5,784 nucleotides of DNA, taken from positions 1 to 5,784 of the forward strand of contig CAIMXQ010000109.1 in NCBI GenBank assembly GCA_903845465.1. Reading direction: 5' to 3'. Source of the stretch: an uncultured Actinomycetes bacterium (GTDB lineage: Bacteria; Actinomycetota; Actinomycetes; Nanopelagicales; Nanopelagicaceae). Under the pieces are notes generated by a model that saw only the letters and a list, made by a program, of their open reading frames with translations, was not told the origin of the DNA and did no database searches. Below are positions 1 to 4,840 of the stretch, piece by piece. Both the position numbers and the translations under genes were made by a program. The stretch's first letter is position 1, and the number at the start of each line of letters is the position of its first letter.

Positions 1-156
1 AACTCAAGCTCGGCATGTATTCAGGTGGGCAATATTGTGACGCATTCAGAGTCATTTGCTGGATACGCAGATGACCATACCGAGGATTGGGTATGGGTCT
101 ATGAATTTAAGGGAAATACAATCCTAAAAATGTCAGGATTTCAGAACACACTCTGA
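1..156 (+). CDS. C-terminal fragment of a SnoaL/NTF2-like fold protein (5' end outside window)
   Basis: The frame is open from base 1 to a TGA at 154-156, giving the last 51 residues of a protein that starts before the window. The tail contains DWVWVYEF, then KGNTILKM, then a short GFQNTL end. This resembles the closing beta strands of the SnoaL-like/NTF2-like superfamily, where an aromatic-rich strand is followed by a 'dGkI' turn and a last strand. Members are small cone-shaped barrels, either isomerases or cyclases or ligand binders of unknown role, so no substrate can be named. The gene converges on the small CDGSH-like gene with 15 bp between the stop codons. The coding call is fairly firm. 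The family call rests on a short tail and could be wrong. Confidence 0.6.
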   Translation, partial: NSSSACIQVGNIVTHSESFAGYADDHTEDWVWVYEFKGNTILKMSGFQNTL

Positions 157-157
157 A
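120..157. terminator. Two abutting small hairpins at the convergent gene ends (possible bidirectional terminator)
   Basis: AATCCT (120-125) can pair with AGGATT (135-140), and TTCAGA (140-145) with TCTGAA (152-157). The second hairpin spans the stop codon of the SnoaL-like gene. On the minus strand they lie just after the stop of the CDGSH-like gene, and the first loop contains a run of five T. There is no clean U tract directly after a stem on either strand, so this is a weak call. Confidence 0.22.
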
Positions 158-171
158 GTTGAGAAAGTGAG

Positions 172-321
172 TTAGTTGTTCTTCACGTATTCAGATGCGT
201 GAGGAAAACCGTTTGCCTCGAGCTTCTCGGCGAGATCTGCCTTTACAGCCTTAACGACCTTATGTGTGCCGTCGCAGTTCTTCTCTTCATCTCTGGTGTA
301 ACCGCATGTGCAAGCGCCCAT
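172..321 (-). CDS. CDGSH-like iron-sulfur miniprotein, 49 aa
   Basis: This short frame reads ATG at 321 to TAA at 172-174. Residues 4-20 are CTCGYTRDEEKNCDGTH. That is the CDGSH-type signature, in which three cysteines and one histidine (here Cys4, Cys6, Cys16, His20) bind a [2Fe-2S] cluster. The spacing from the second to the third cysteine is ten residues, against nine in mitoNEET, and the usual proline before CDG is absent, so the site is slightly divergent. The remainder (21-49) is a lysine- and glutamate-rich predicted helix with no signal peptide or membrane segment, suggesting a soluble cytoplasmic protein. Such proteins usually carry electrons or sense redox state, but the role here is unknown. 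Support for the start comes from AAAGAGG at 328-334, six bases upstream. It diverges from the hydrolase gene. A zinc knuckle is the main alternative. Confidence 0.82.
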   Translation of the reverse strand: MGACTCGYTRDEEKNCDGTHKVVKAVKADLAEKLEANGFPHASEYVKNN

Positions 322-327
322 GGTCTG

Positions 328-334
328 CCTCTTT
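328..334 (-). promoter_or_regulatory. Shine-Dalgarno site of the CDGSH-like gene
   Basis: AAAGAGG on the minus strand lies six bases before the ATG at 321. It fixes the start of this very short gene and is strong evidence that it is translated. Confidence 0.7.
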
Positions 335-353
335 CTTCGATTGTTGTTGGGGA

Positions 354-359
354 AGCCTA
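354..359 (-). promoter_or_regulatory. -10 box (TAGGCT) for the CDGSH-like gene
   Basis: TAGGCT on the minus strand matches the actinobacterial TAnnnT -10 pattern. It predicts a transcript start near 347, giving a leader of about 26 nt that contains the AAAGAGG site. A weak -35 candidate (TCCACA, 378-383) sits 18 bp upstream. The spacer between them holds the palindrome at 360-375. Confidence 0.45.
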
Positions 360-375
360 TCGGAGGCGGCTCCGA
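360..375. promoter_or_regulatory. Palindrome TCGGAG-GCGG-CTCCGA between divergent promoters (candidate operator)
   Basis: Two perfect 6-bp arms flank a 4-bp centre. The element lies in the -35/-10 spacer of the predicted CDGSH-gene promoter and 28 bp upstream of the predicted -10 box of the hydrolase. There is no following T tract on either strand, so a terminator is unlikely. A dimeric regulator controlling both divergent genes is the natural reading. This is inference. Confidence 0.4.
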
Positions 376-402
376 AATGTGGAGGTTTCTCTCTTCGGCA
401 CT

Positions 403-408
403 TAGGCT
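403..408 (+). promoter_or_regulatory. -10 box (TAGGCT) for a leaderless hydrolase mRNA
   Basis: TAGGCT ends exactly six bases before the ATG at 415, so the predicted first transcribed base is the A of that ATG. The TAG inside it is also the in-frame stop that bounds the ORF. This favours ATG 415 over the TTG at 409. No good -35 hexamer was seen. Confidence 0.45.
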
Positions 409-414
409 TTGCGG

Positions 415-1284
415 ATGTTAAGAGAGAACTTGGTGCTCGCTGATGGGCGCAACTTTGAATTTATGCGCAATGGAATTACATCTGATGCGGCAATTATTTT
501 GCATGCGGGAACAACTCAAGACCTCAGTGGTTGGAAGGTCTGGCTCGACGGATTTGCGGCTCGCGGATATTCAGCGATAGCAATTGGGCGCAGTGGGTAC
601 GCCGGCAGTTCAGCAAAGCCAGGGCGAATCACTATTGATATTGCGCGCGATGTTGCAGGGCTCGCAGATTTCTTAGGGATTACCTCGATGGTCAATGTCG
701 GGCTATCAGGTGGCGGACAACATGCGATTGCAACTGGGTTAGATCCGCGTTCTGTTGGGGTTGTAACACTTGGCTCTCTTGCACCATTCGCTGAGATGGG
801 CGATGACTTTTATAAAGGTATGCAGCAGGCAGATCTCAATGAATATGCCGATGCGCTTCGCGATATCAATGATTTAGTAAAGAGATTTCAAGGCTGGGTC
901 GGTAGCGAGATGGGTGAGAATTTTGTCGAAGCTGAACCATCGCCTAACGATAAGAAGGCACAAGAGTCTCCTTCGTGGAACATTCTCTTTGATTCCCTTG
1001 AATACACGATGAACGCAGGGTGGGATTGGGTTGCCGATGATTACAGCTCGTACTTAAAGCCCTGGGGATTTGATCCGCGTAATGTAAAAGTGCCTGTTGT
1101 TATTTGGCAAGGTGGGCAGGATAAGAATGTTCCGCCACAGCATGGCAAGTGGCTGTCAGAACACATTGCGGGTTCCACATTGAATTTAATTGAGGGCGAG
1201 AGCCATATCGGGCTCTTTGTGAATTACGAGCAGCAGGCGATGCAGAGTGCAATTGATTTGTTGAACTCAACTCCGCAGAAATAG
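415..1284 (+). CDS. Alpha/beta hydrolase fold protein, 289 aa
   Basis: This is a soluble serine hydrolase of the alpha/beta fold, with no signal peptide. From Met 415, the early HAG motif (30-32) is the likely oxyanion-hole strand end. The nucleophile elbow is GLSGG with Ser98, the acid is probably Asp236 in GGQDKNVP, and the base is His264 in GESHIG. All three catalytic residues are in the expected order, and the length is typical. Between the elbow and the acid lies a helical insertion (about 125-215) rich in acidic and aromatic residues, which would form a cap over the substrate pocket. The substrate cannot be told; esterase, lactonase and haloperoxidase-like relatives all share this layout. 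A TTG at 409 is an alternative start, but it has no usable ribosome site. The gene diverges from the CDGSH-like gene and converges on the SOUL gene with a 4-bp gap. Confidence 0.92.
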   Translation: MLRENLVLADGRNFEFMRNGITSDAAIILHAGTTQDLSGWKVWLDGFAARGYSAIAIGRSGYAGSSAKPGRITIDIARDVAGLADFLGITSMVNVGLSGGGQHAIATGLDPRSVGVVTLGSLAPFAEMGDDFYKGMQQADLNEYADALRDINDLVKRFQGWVGSEMGENFVEAEPSPNDKKAQESPSWNILFDSLEYTMNAGWDWVADDYSSYLKPWGFDPRNVKVPVVIWQGGQDKNVPPQHGKWLSEHIAGSTLNLIEGESHIGLFVNYEQQAMQSAIDLLNSTPQK

Positions 1285-1288
1285 TTGG

Positions 1289-1819
1289 TTACTGCTCCCC
1301 CAGATAAACCGGAATCACAATCTCGTTGTATTGCAGAAGGCCTGGTTTAAAAGGTGGGTCGAAGCGACAGATGCGGGTTTCAGAAGAGAGTGACATATTC
1401 TCTTTTGCAGCGGCTGCTCGAAGTTGCTGAGCCATCTGCTCCGACTTCTCTTCTGTGGCACGGCCGCGAAATGACATTGCAATACAAGTTTCAGTATCGA
1501 GATCACGCAATACAACGTTTGGATCATTGGGGTCTGGAAGGTGACCAAAGGTGCTGCCAGAGGGCATGACGAATGAGACAAACCATTCATCTTCGGAAGT
1601 GTCGGTCTTCTGCGCTGCAATCACGGGTGCGGTCATTGCAATCTTCTGTGAGGTCTTATTGCCTTTGGAGATGTAATTAAAGAGTGAGCCAAAGGCAGAG
1701 CTTGAAGCAGATGAATACCGGGCAGAGACTTTTACTTCTGCAATTACACATGGTTGATATTCGCGGAGTTCGAAATCTGCATAGGTCCTGATAACTCGAA
1801 ACTCTTGTCGCTTCGTCAT
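1289..1819 (-). CDS. SOUL family haem-binding protein, 176 aa
   Basis: The protein belongs to the SOUL/HBP family, whose vertebrate members bind haem or porphyrins. Bacterial roles are poorly known. Visible family blocks are YADFELREYQPCVIAEV (13-29), the long AFGSLFNYI...KIAMTAPV segment (42-66), FVMPSG (83-88), LPDPNDP (94-100) and the C-terminal RFDPPFKPG...NEIVIPV block (152-171). The length of 176 residues is usual for a single SOUL domain. No signal peptide or membrane helix is seen, so it is probably cytoplasmic. The ATG start lies directly after GAAGGA, which is too close for normal ribosome binding. A TACGAT box six bases upstream instead suggests a leaderless mRNA. Its stop is 4 bp from that of the hydrolase, facing it. 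Confidence 0.93.
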   Translation of the reverse strand: MTKRQEFRVIRTYADFELREYQPCVIAEVKVSARYSSASSSAFGSLFNYISKGNKTSQKIAMTAPVIAAQKTDTSEDEWFVSFVMPSGSTFGHLPDPNDPNVVLRDLDTETCIAMSFRGRATEEKSEQMAQQLRAAAAKENMSLSSETRICRFDPPFKPGLLQYNEIVIPVYLGEQ

Positions 1820-1825
1820 TCCTTC

Positions 1826-1831
1826 ATCGTA
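1826..1831 (-). promoter_or_regulatory. -10 box (TACGAT) for a leaderless SOUL mRNA
   Basis: TACGAT on the minus strand ends exactly six bases before the ATG at 1819, so transcription would begin at the start codon. The AAGGA next to the ATG is too close to act as a Shine-Dalgarno site. No convincing -35 hexamer was seen at 16-18 bp. Confidence 0.42.
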
Positions 1832-1987
1832 CTTGAAAGCTTTTAGAAACGCGAGATGAAAGATTTACCAGAGTGGTAGCACCATTAACTACATGGCTTA
1901 GAGCGATACGGTGCAATAGAGTGCAATTACAGAGCGGCAAATCAAGATCAGCCGATTTTGATTTATGTTCAATGAGAAGAGAATAAC
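1832..1987. other. Gene-free control region with a GTGCAAT tandem repeat
   Basis: No credible protein or RNA gene was seen here on either strand. A 64-codon frame on the minus strand (1824-2018) has no recognisable family, no clear ribosome site and low complexity. The one structured element is GTGCAAT repeated at 1911-1917 and 1921-1927, spaced 10 bp, one turn of the helix. The stretch lies between the divergent promoters of the SOUL gene and the eRF1-like gene, so it probably holds their control sites. Confidence 0.35.
1964..1969 (+). promoter_or_regulatory. Possible -10 box (TATGTT) for the micro-ORF and eRF1-like gene
   Basis: TATGTT fits TAnnnT and predicts a start near 1976, twelve bases before the GTG at 1988. 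The short leader would include GAAGAG as a weak ribosome site. No -35 match was seen. Confidence 0.25.
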
Positions 1988-2077
1988 GTGATAATTGAAT
2001 CAACTGTGAAAGAAACAAATTTTAATTGCATTCTATGCAAACAAAATCCATGTACTTGTGTAAAAGAATTAGCTTAA
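1988..2077 (+). CDS. Cysteine-rich micro-ORF, 29 aa, abutting the next gene
   Basis: A GTG at 1988 opens a 29-codon frame ending in TAA at 2075-2077. The next base begins the ATG of the eRF1-like gene, in the same frame. The peptide has four cysteines (Cys14, 17, 22, 24) in the pattern CILCKQNPCTC, which looks like a small zinc knuckle or other metal-binding loop. An in-frame TGA at 1973-1975 blocks any longer version. A purine-rich stretch (GAGAAGAG, 1974-1981) sits six bases before the GTG. The abutting stop and start suggest coupled translation. I do not recognise a family. It could be a real small protein, a leader peptide sensing cysteine or metal, or a chance frame. Four cysteines in so short a frame at this exact place make chance less attractive. 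Confidence 0.42.
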   Translation: MIIESTVKETNFNCILCKQNPCTCVKELA

Positions 2078-2506
2078 ATGAGCGATATCTCCGCGAAGTT
2101 TGTTGTTGTCACGATTACGCAACAGGAGGCAAGAGTCTGGGCGACGGGTGTGGCGAAAGGTTCAAAGCCAGAGAGGATTTTTGCACCTGCGGGGCTGAAT
2201 CACCATCACTTCCGTGATGATCCGAAAATGCACGGTCGCGGTGATGGGCCGGGAGTGCCTGCCTACTTTGAAGAAGTTGTTGCCGCAATTGGTAAGGCAT
2301 CTGAAATTCTGTTGATCGGTCACGGCAATGGCAAGGCGCGAGGAATGGTGCACTTTGAAATGTATTTGCAACGCAAGCATCCCGATTTGGCAAAGAGGGT
2401 CGTTGATACCTTAGATACCAACCTCATGGGAATGACTGAGCCAGAGATTTTAAAGATGGCACGTGATTGGTTTGATGGGCATTCACCTGTTAAGCACGCG
2501 GAGTAA
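2078..2506 (+). CDS. eRF1 domain 3-like (translational machinery-type) protein, 142 aa
   Basis: The protein resembles bacterial stand-alone proteins related to domain 3 of eRF1/Pelota, often named 'translational machinery protein'; their biochemical role is not established. Recognisable blocks are VVVTITQQEARVW (9-21), a His-rich turn NHHHFRDD (41-48), the strand-and-glycine segment EILLIGHGNGKA (76-87), a helix with KHPDLAKRVVDTLD (100-113) and the closing MTEPEILKMARDWF (119-132). The GGQ peptide-release motif of true release factors is absent, so peptidyl-tRNA hydrolysis is not expected. No signal peptide is present. The start is fixed by an in-frame TAA immediately before the ATG, which is the stop of the cysteine-rich micro-ORF. 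The stop is 3 bp from that of gatD, facing it. The existence of the gene is firm; the family is moderately sure. Confidence 0.82.
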   Translation: MSDISAKFVVVTITQQEARVWATGVAKGSKPERIFAPAGLNHHHFRDDPKMHGRGDGPGVPAYFEEVVAAIGKASEILLIGHGNGKARGMVHFEMYLQRKHPDLAKRVVDTLDTNLMGMTEPEILKMARDWFDGHSPVKHAE

Positions 2507-2509
2507 AGA

Positions 2510-3142
2510 TTATTGTGCGGTAGCTCTCGCAATGAGTAGATCGGCAAGTGCTGGTGTGCGGGCAAGGATGGGGCCATGCATATATGTACCGATGACATTG
2601 CCTTGGACGGCGCCATCGGTCTTGCCATCACCATTTCCGTAGCCTGATGAGACTGTGGCAAATGGTTCTGTCGAAGTTCCAAGAACTGTTCTGCCGGCAT
2701 GGTTTTCAAATCCGATGAGATCTAAATTAAAGACGGATGAGTGGGCAACGACATCACCCACGCAACGTTCGGTCTGTCCTGCATTGGTTTCAATATCGAG
2801 AAGGCGAAGGCCATCTACCTTTTTATCATTTGCCCAGAAGGTATTGCCAATAATTTGAAATCCAGCACAGACTGCAAGCAGAACTGCGCCATCTGAAATT
2901 GCATCTTTCAATGTGTTATCGCGCTTCATCGCTTCGAGAGAAAGTAGCTGTGCTGCATTCTCTGCGCCACCTAGTAAATAGATATCGCCATCGCGAGGAA
3001 TTAATTGATCGTAGGAAATATCAATGATGGTGGAATCTACGCCGAGGTGCTTTGCTCTAAAAGCTAATACTTCGGCGTTGCCTTGATCACCGTATGTACC
3101 AAGTAGTTCGTTGTGAATGCGGATGATACGTAGTTGGCTCAC
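2510..3142 (-). CDS. gatD: Lipid II isoglutaminyl synthase, glutaminase subunit GatD, 210 aa
   Basis: GatD is the class I glutamine amidotransferase subunit of the MurT-GatD complex. It releases ammonia from glutamine and passes it to MurT, which amidates the alpha-carboxyl of D-Glu in the lipid II stem peptide. The N-terminus has the NELLGTYGDQGNAEVL segment (11-26). The nucleophile is Cys92 in LLAVCAGFQIIG (88-99), and the histidine is His189 in GTYMHGP (185-191). FENHAGRT (145-152) is also characteristic. The triad glutamate is not present in this family; an Asp from MurT is reported to complete the site. The start is GTG, overlapping the murT TGA by four bases (GTGA), so the two are translationally coupled and probably made in equal amounts. 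The length matches the family. The protein is cytoplasmic. Confidence 0.96.
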   Translation of the reverse strand: MSQLRIIRIHNELLGTYGDQGNAEVLAFRAKHLGVDSTIIDISYDQLIPRDGDIYLLGGAENAAQLLSLEAMKRDNTLKDAISDGAVLLAVCAGFQIIGNTFWANDKKVDGLRLLDIETNAGQTERCVGDVVAHSSVFNLDLIGFENHAGRTVLGTSTEPFATVSSGYGNGDGKTDGAVQGNVIGTYMHGPILARTPALADLLIARATAQ

Positions 3143-4260
3143 GGTGTTACCAACTGCGTGAAGGCTGTGTAGGCAGCGAGTACTTCGACATGATCGGTGG
3201 GCGCAAAGTGCGCGAAGGCCGATGCCACGCTTCTCTCTTGGGTGTTCTCGATACCTGCAACATGTAAGCGATAGTGGATGTCATGAGCGCGTTCGCCGCA
3301 GACAATGATTTTTTTGCCGCGCAATGCGTCGAATGAGACATCCCAGAGCCACGAGGTGTCGATGCCATCGACTTCGCGGGCATTGAGAATGAGAATTATG
3401 TTCTGCCCCTTAACAGTTGCAAGTGCTTCACTCCATGATGCGGGGTTCTTCACCAGGCGAATTGACGATGGAATTCCTGAAATAGTTTTTTCAACGGCGC
3501 GCTCGAAGCTCTTGATATCAAATGTCATGGGCTTTGCGCCCAATGCAGCGCCTGTAATATTGGCGAGCTCTGCATTGCGATATGCAGCGGGTCCTGGTGC
3601 GCGGTTTTCATCCGCTTTGCCATTTGTTAATCCGCACGCACATGCAAAGTTTGTATTGGTCCAACGCAGATAAATTCCGCAGGATGGACATACTGCGCCA
3701 TCACTGTGGGTGCGTCCTCCGAATGAAACTCGGATGCTCATCTTTGCAGCCGAAAGTGCGTATGCGACGAAGGGATCATCGGTATCGCCGATAAATGTTG
3801 TGTCAGGAGCTGCAGCGACTGCAGTGCGCCAGCGGTCTGCAACTTTCTGTACTTCATGCATGCGGTGTAGTTGATCGCGCGAGAGATTGAGCAGTAGGAC
3901 AGCTCGTGGATGTGTCTGCGCAATCAAGCGCGGAAGATAGAGCTCATCAACTTCAAGGACTGCATACTGCGATGGTTGCATCAACATTGTGGCGCTACCG
4001 CGATCGAGATTCGATCCGGTCTTATTGGTAACTGTTGTGCCAAGTTGGGAAATAAGTTGAGCAAGTCCACGTGTTGTCGAGGTCTTGCCGTTGGTGCCTG
4101 AGACTAAGACGATGCTGCGATTCTTTGACAGTGTGGCAAGTGCGTTGGGATAGAGAGTCAGCAGAACTTTGCCCTGAATGGTTTCACCTGATCTGCGCAA
4201 TATTTTCTGAGAGAGAAAGCCTGCCAATCGGCTGATTAACAGGCTTATTCGCAATCTCAC
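3139..4260 (-). CDS. murT: Lipid II isoglutaminyl synthase, Mur ligase-like subunit MurT, 373 aa
   Basis: MurT is the ATP-dependent Mur ligase-like partner of GatD and converts D-Glu of lipid II to D-isoglutamine at the inner face of the membrane. This modification aids cross-linking in many Gram-positive bacteria. The ATP loop is SGTNGKTSTT (54-63). EVDELYLPRL (103-112) and NLSRDQLHRMHE (125-136) follow in the central domain. A zinc-ribbon insertion has Cys191, Cys194, Cys207 and Cys209; its second pair is CxC rather than CxxC and the loop is short. The C-terminal domain contains DGIDTSWLWD (298-307), the region that supplies the Asp to GatD's active site. The start is GTG with no ribosome site; TACAAT six bases upstream points to a leaderless mRNA. 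The first 22 residues are hydrophobic and basic, possibly a membrane-contacting helix. It is first in the operon with gatD. Confidence 0.96.
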   Translation of the reverse strand: MRLRISLLISRLAGFLSQKILRRSGETIQGKVLLTLYPNALATLSKNRSIVLVSGTNGKTSTTRGLAQLISQLGTTVTNKTGSNLDRGSATMLMQPSQYAVLEVDELYLPRLIAQTHPRAVLLLNLSRDQLHRMHEVQKVADRWRTAVAAAPDTTFIGDTDDPFVAYALSAAKMSIRVSFGGRTHSDGAVCPSCGIYLRWTNTNFACACGLTNGKADENRAPGPAAYRNAELANITGAALGAKPMTFDIKSFERAVEKTISGIPSSIRLVKNPASWSEALATVKGQNIILILNAREVDGIDTSWLWDVSFDALRGKKIIVCGERAHDIHYRLHVAGIENTQERSVASAFAHFAPTDHVEVLAAYTAFTQLVTP

Positions 4261-4266
4261 GGAGAG

Positions 4267-4272
4267 ATTGTA
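4267..4272 (-). promoter_or_regulatory. -10 box (TACAAT) for leaderless murT-gatD mRNA
   Basis: TACAAT on the minus strand differs from the consensus by one base and ends exactly six bases before the GTG at 4260, so the transcript would start on the G of that codon. No Shine-Dalgarno site is present. The -35 position (about 4290-4295) has no consensus hexamer and falls inside the palindrome at 4287-4302, which hints at control by a DNA-binding protein. murT can thus be expressed independently of the toxin gene 45 bp upstream. Confidence 0.58.
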
Positions 4273-4286
4273 TTACTCGAGGTTAA

Positions 4287-4302
4287 GGAAGATCGATCTT
4301 CC
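4287..4302. promoter_or_regulatory. Perfect 16-bp palindrome GGAAGATCGATCTTCC upstream of murT
   Basis: Both halves match completely with no central gap. The element begins 4 bp past the toxin stop codon and covers the -35 position of the murT promoter. It is not followed by a run of T on the minus strand (TTAACC follows), so it is a poor intrinsic terminator and a better candidate operator. Confidence 0.42.
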
Positions 4303-4305
4303 CGC

Positions 4306-4581
4306 CTAGAGACCGCGCTTGAGGTCTCGATAGAAGTTTTCATGGGGGCCGGCCACAAGGAGTTTGATCTCCTTCTTGGTGATGATGCGATAGGCAACGA
4401 GCCATTCGAGATTATTGATTTTGAATTTGTATATAGCGATGCCTGCCAGGTCGCCGACCTTTTCATCACCTATCGCTGGATTCTTTGCAATAGTTTTTAC
4501 GGCTCGATCCAGTGATTTCTTCTGGTTTGAGTGAAGTCTCTTAATGGAACGAGAAAAGCTTGGGGATTGAGTTATCTTCAT
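4306..4581 (-). CDS. Type II toxin, RelE/ParE superfamily, 91 aa
   Basis: A small basic protein of the RelE/ParE fold. It begins MKITQSPSFSRSIKRL, followed by a helix with NQKKSLDRAVKTIAKNP (19-35). Then come the strand segment GDLAGIAIYKFKI (43-55), WLVAYRI with Arg65 (60-66) and the C-terminal GPHENFYRDLKR signature (78-89). Members either cut mRNA on the ribosome or poison gyrase. The His-Glu-Asn-Phe-Tyr tail is typical of the RelE-like group, but the target cannot be settled from sequence. Its ATG overlaps the antitoxin stop by one base (TAATG), so it is translated only after the antitoxin. The length is normal and no inactivating change is visible. It lies 45 bp upstream of the murT start. 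Confidence 0.9.
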   Translation of the reverse strand: MKITQSPSFSRSIKRLHSNQKKSLDRAVKTIAKNPAIGDEKVGDLAGIAIYKFKINNLEWLVAYRIITKKEIKLLVAGPHENFYRDLKRGL

Positions 4582-4790
4582 TAACCGAAGGTGTATTCCT
4601 CGACCGCTTCTTCTGCATCGGCCTTCATGATTTCGCGAATAAGTGAGAATGAGAGATCTGGATTCTCTTCAGCGATGAGGGCCATGCGGAAATAGAACTC
4701 AATTTGGCGCGGTACAGAGCGATGTTCGACCGCAGCGATGCGTTTGGCATCCTCGACGAGTTCATCTGAGAGTTTTACGGTCTGTGACAT
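4581..4790 (-). CDS. ParD-like ribbon-helix-helix antitoxin, 69 aa
   Basis: This is the antitoxin partner of the RelE/ParE toxin. Residues 3-9 (QTVKLSD) form the DNA-binding ribbon. Two helices follow (about 10-20 and 26-40), with EHRSVPRQIEFYFRMA as the ParD-like signature. An acidic tail, DAEEAVEEYTF (58-68), probably wraps the basic toxin. ParD-like antitoxins usually repress their own operon as dimers. The start chosen is ATG 4790, with TGGAG five bases upstream. A longer frame reaches 4835, but its extra 15 residues have no ribosome site and precede the family's normal N-terminus. The stop codon overlaps the toxin ATG by one base. The order antitoxin then toxin is the usual one. Confidence 0.9.
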   Translation of the reverse strand: MSQTVKLSDELVEDAKRIAAVEHRSVPRQIEFYFRMALIAEENPDLSFSLIREIMKADAEEAVEEYTFG

Positions 4791-4795
4791 GTGGG

Positions 4796-4800
4796 CTCCA
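4796..4800 (-). promoter_or_regulatory. Shine-Dalgarno site TGGAG of the antitoxin
   Basis: TGGAG lies five bases before ATG 4790. It decides between this start and the upstream alternative at 4835, which has no such site. Confidence 0.6.
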
Positions 4801-4811
4801 TTCCTTTGCCG

Positions 4812-4840
4812 AAAGGATATCAGAAAAGGTGTCAAAAGGT
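4812..4840 (-). promoter_or_regulatory. Probable toxin-antitoxin promoter/operator region
   Basis: On the minus strand the element TTGACA (4830-4835) is a perfect -35 hexamer. The base run at the expected -10 (TCGGCA, 4807-4812) is poor, so the promoter is uncertain. CCTTT occurs three times (GG cores on the plus strand at 4815, 4828 and 4838), spaced 13 and 10 bp. A ribbon-helix-helix antitoxin could bind such repeats. Confidence 0.3.

Noticed and set aside
199..405. 68-codon plus-strand frame opposite the CDGSH-like gene
   Set aside because: It is antisense to a gene with a clear metal-binding motif and ribosome site, spans both predicted promoters, and has no recognisable family.
409..414. 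TTG at 409 as the start of the hydrolase
   Set aside because: The only AGG upstream is two bases away, and ATG 415 fits the TAGGCT leaderless spacing. It remains possible, and changes only two residues.
1858..1935. Possible tRNA or small structured RNA
   Set aside because: Short inverted repeats (such as TGGT-AGC-ACCA) occur, but no cloverleaf, T-loop or acceptor stem could be drawn.
1824..2018. 64-codon minus-strand frame between the SOUL gene and the micro-ORF
   Set aside because: No domain, no ribosome site, and it would run into the SOUL promoter. Composition looks non-coding.
2026..2217. 63-codon plus-strand frame with several cysteines
   Set aside because: It overlaps the start of the eRF1-like gene in another frame. 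Its cysteines come from out-of-frame reading and show no family pattern.
2320..2709. 129-codon minus-strand frame across the convergent eRF1-like and gatD ends
   Set aside because: It is a shadow of two well-supported genes, overlapping the coding ends of both, with no start signal.
3305..3673. 122-codon plus-strand frame inside murT
   Set aside because: It lies opposite conserved MurT domains, including the zinc ribbon. It is a long antisense shadow without its own signals.
4257..4469. 70-codon minus-strand frame between the toxin and murT
   Set aside because: It is a serine- and arginine-rich out-of-frame reading of the toxin gene that ends over the murT start. No ribosome site.
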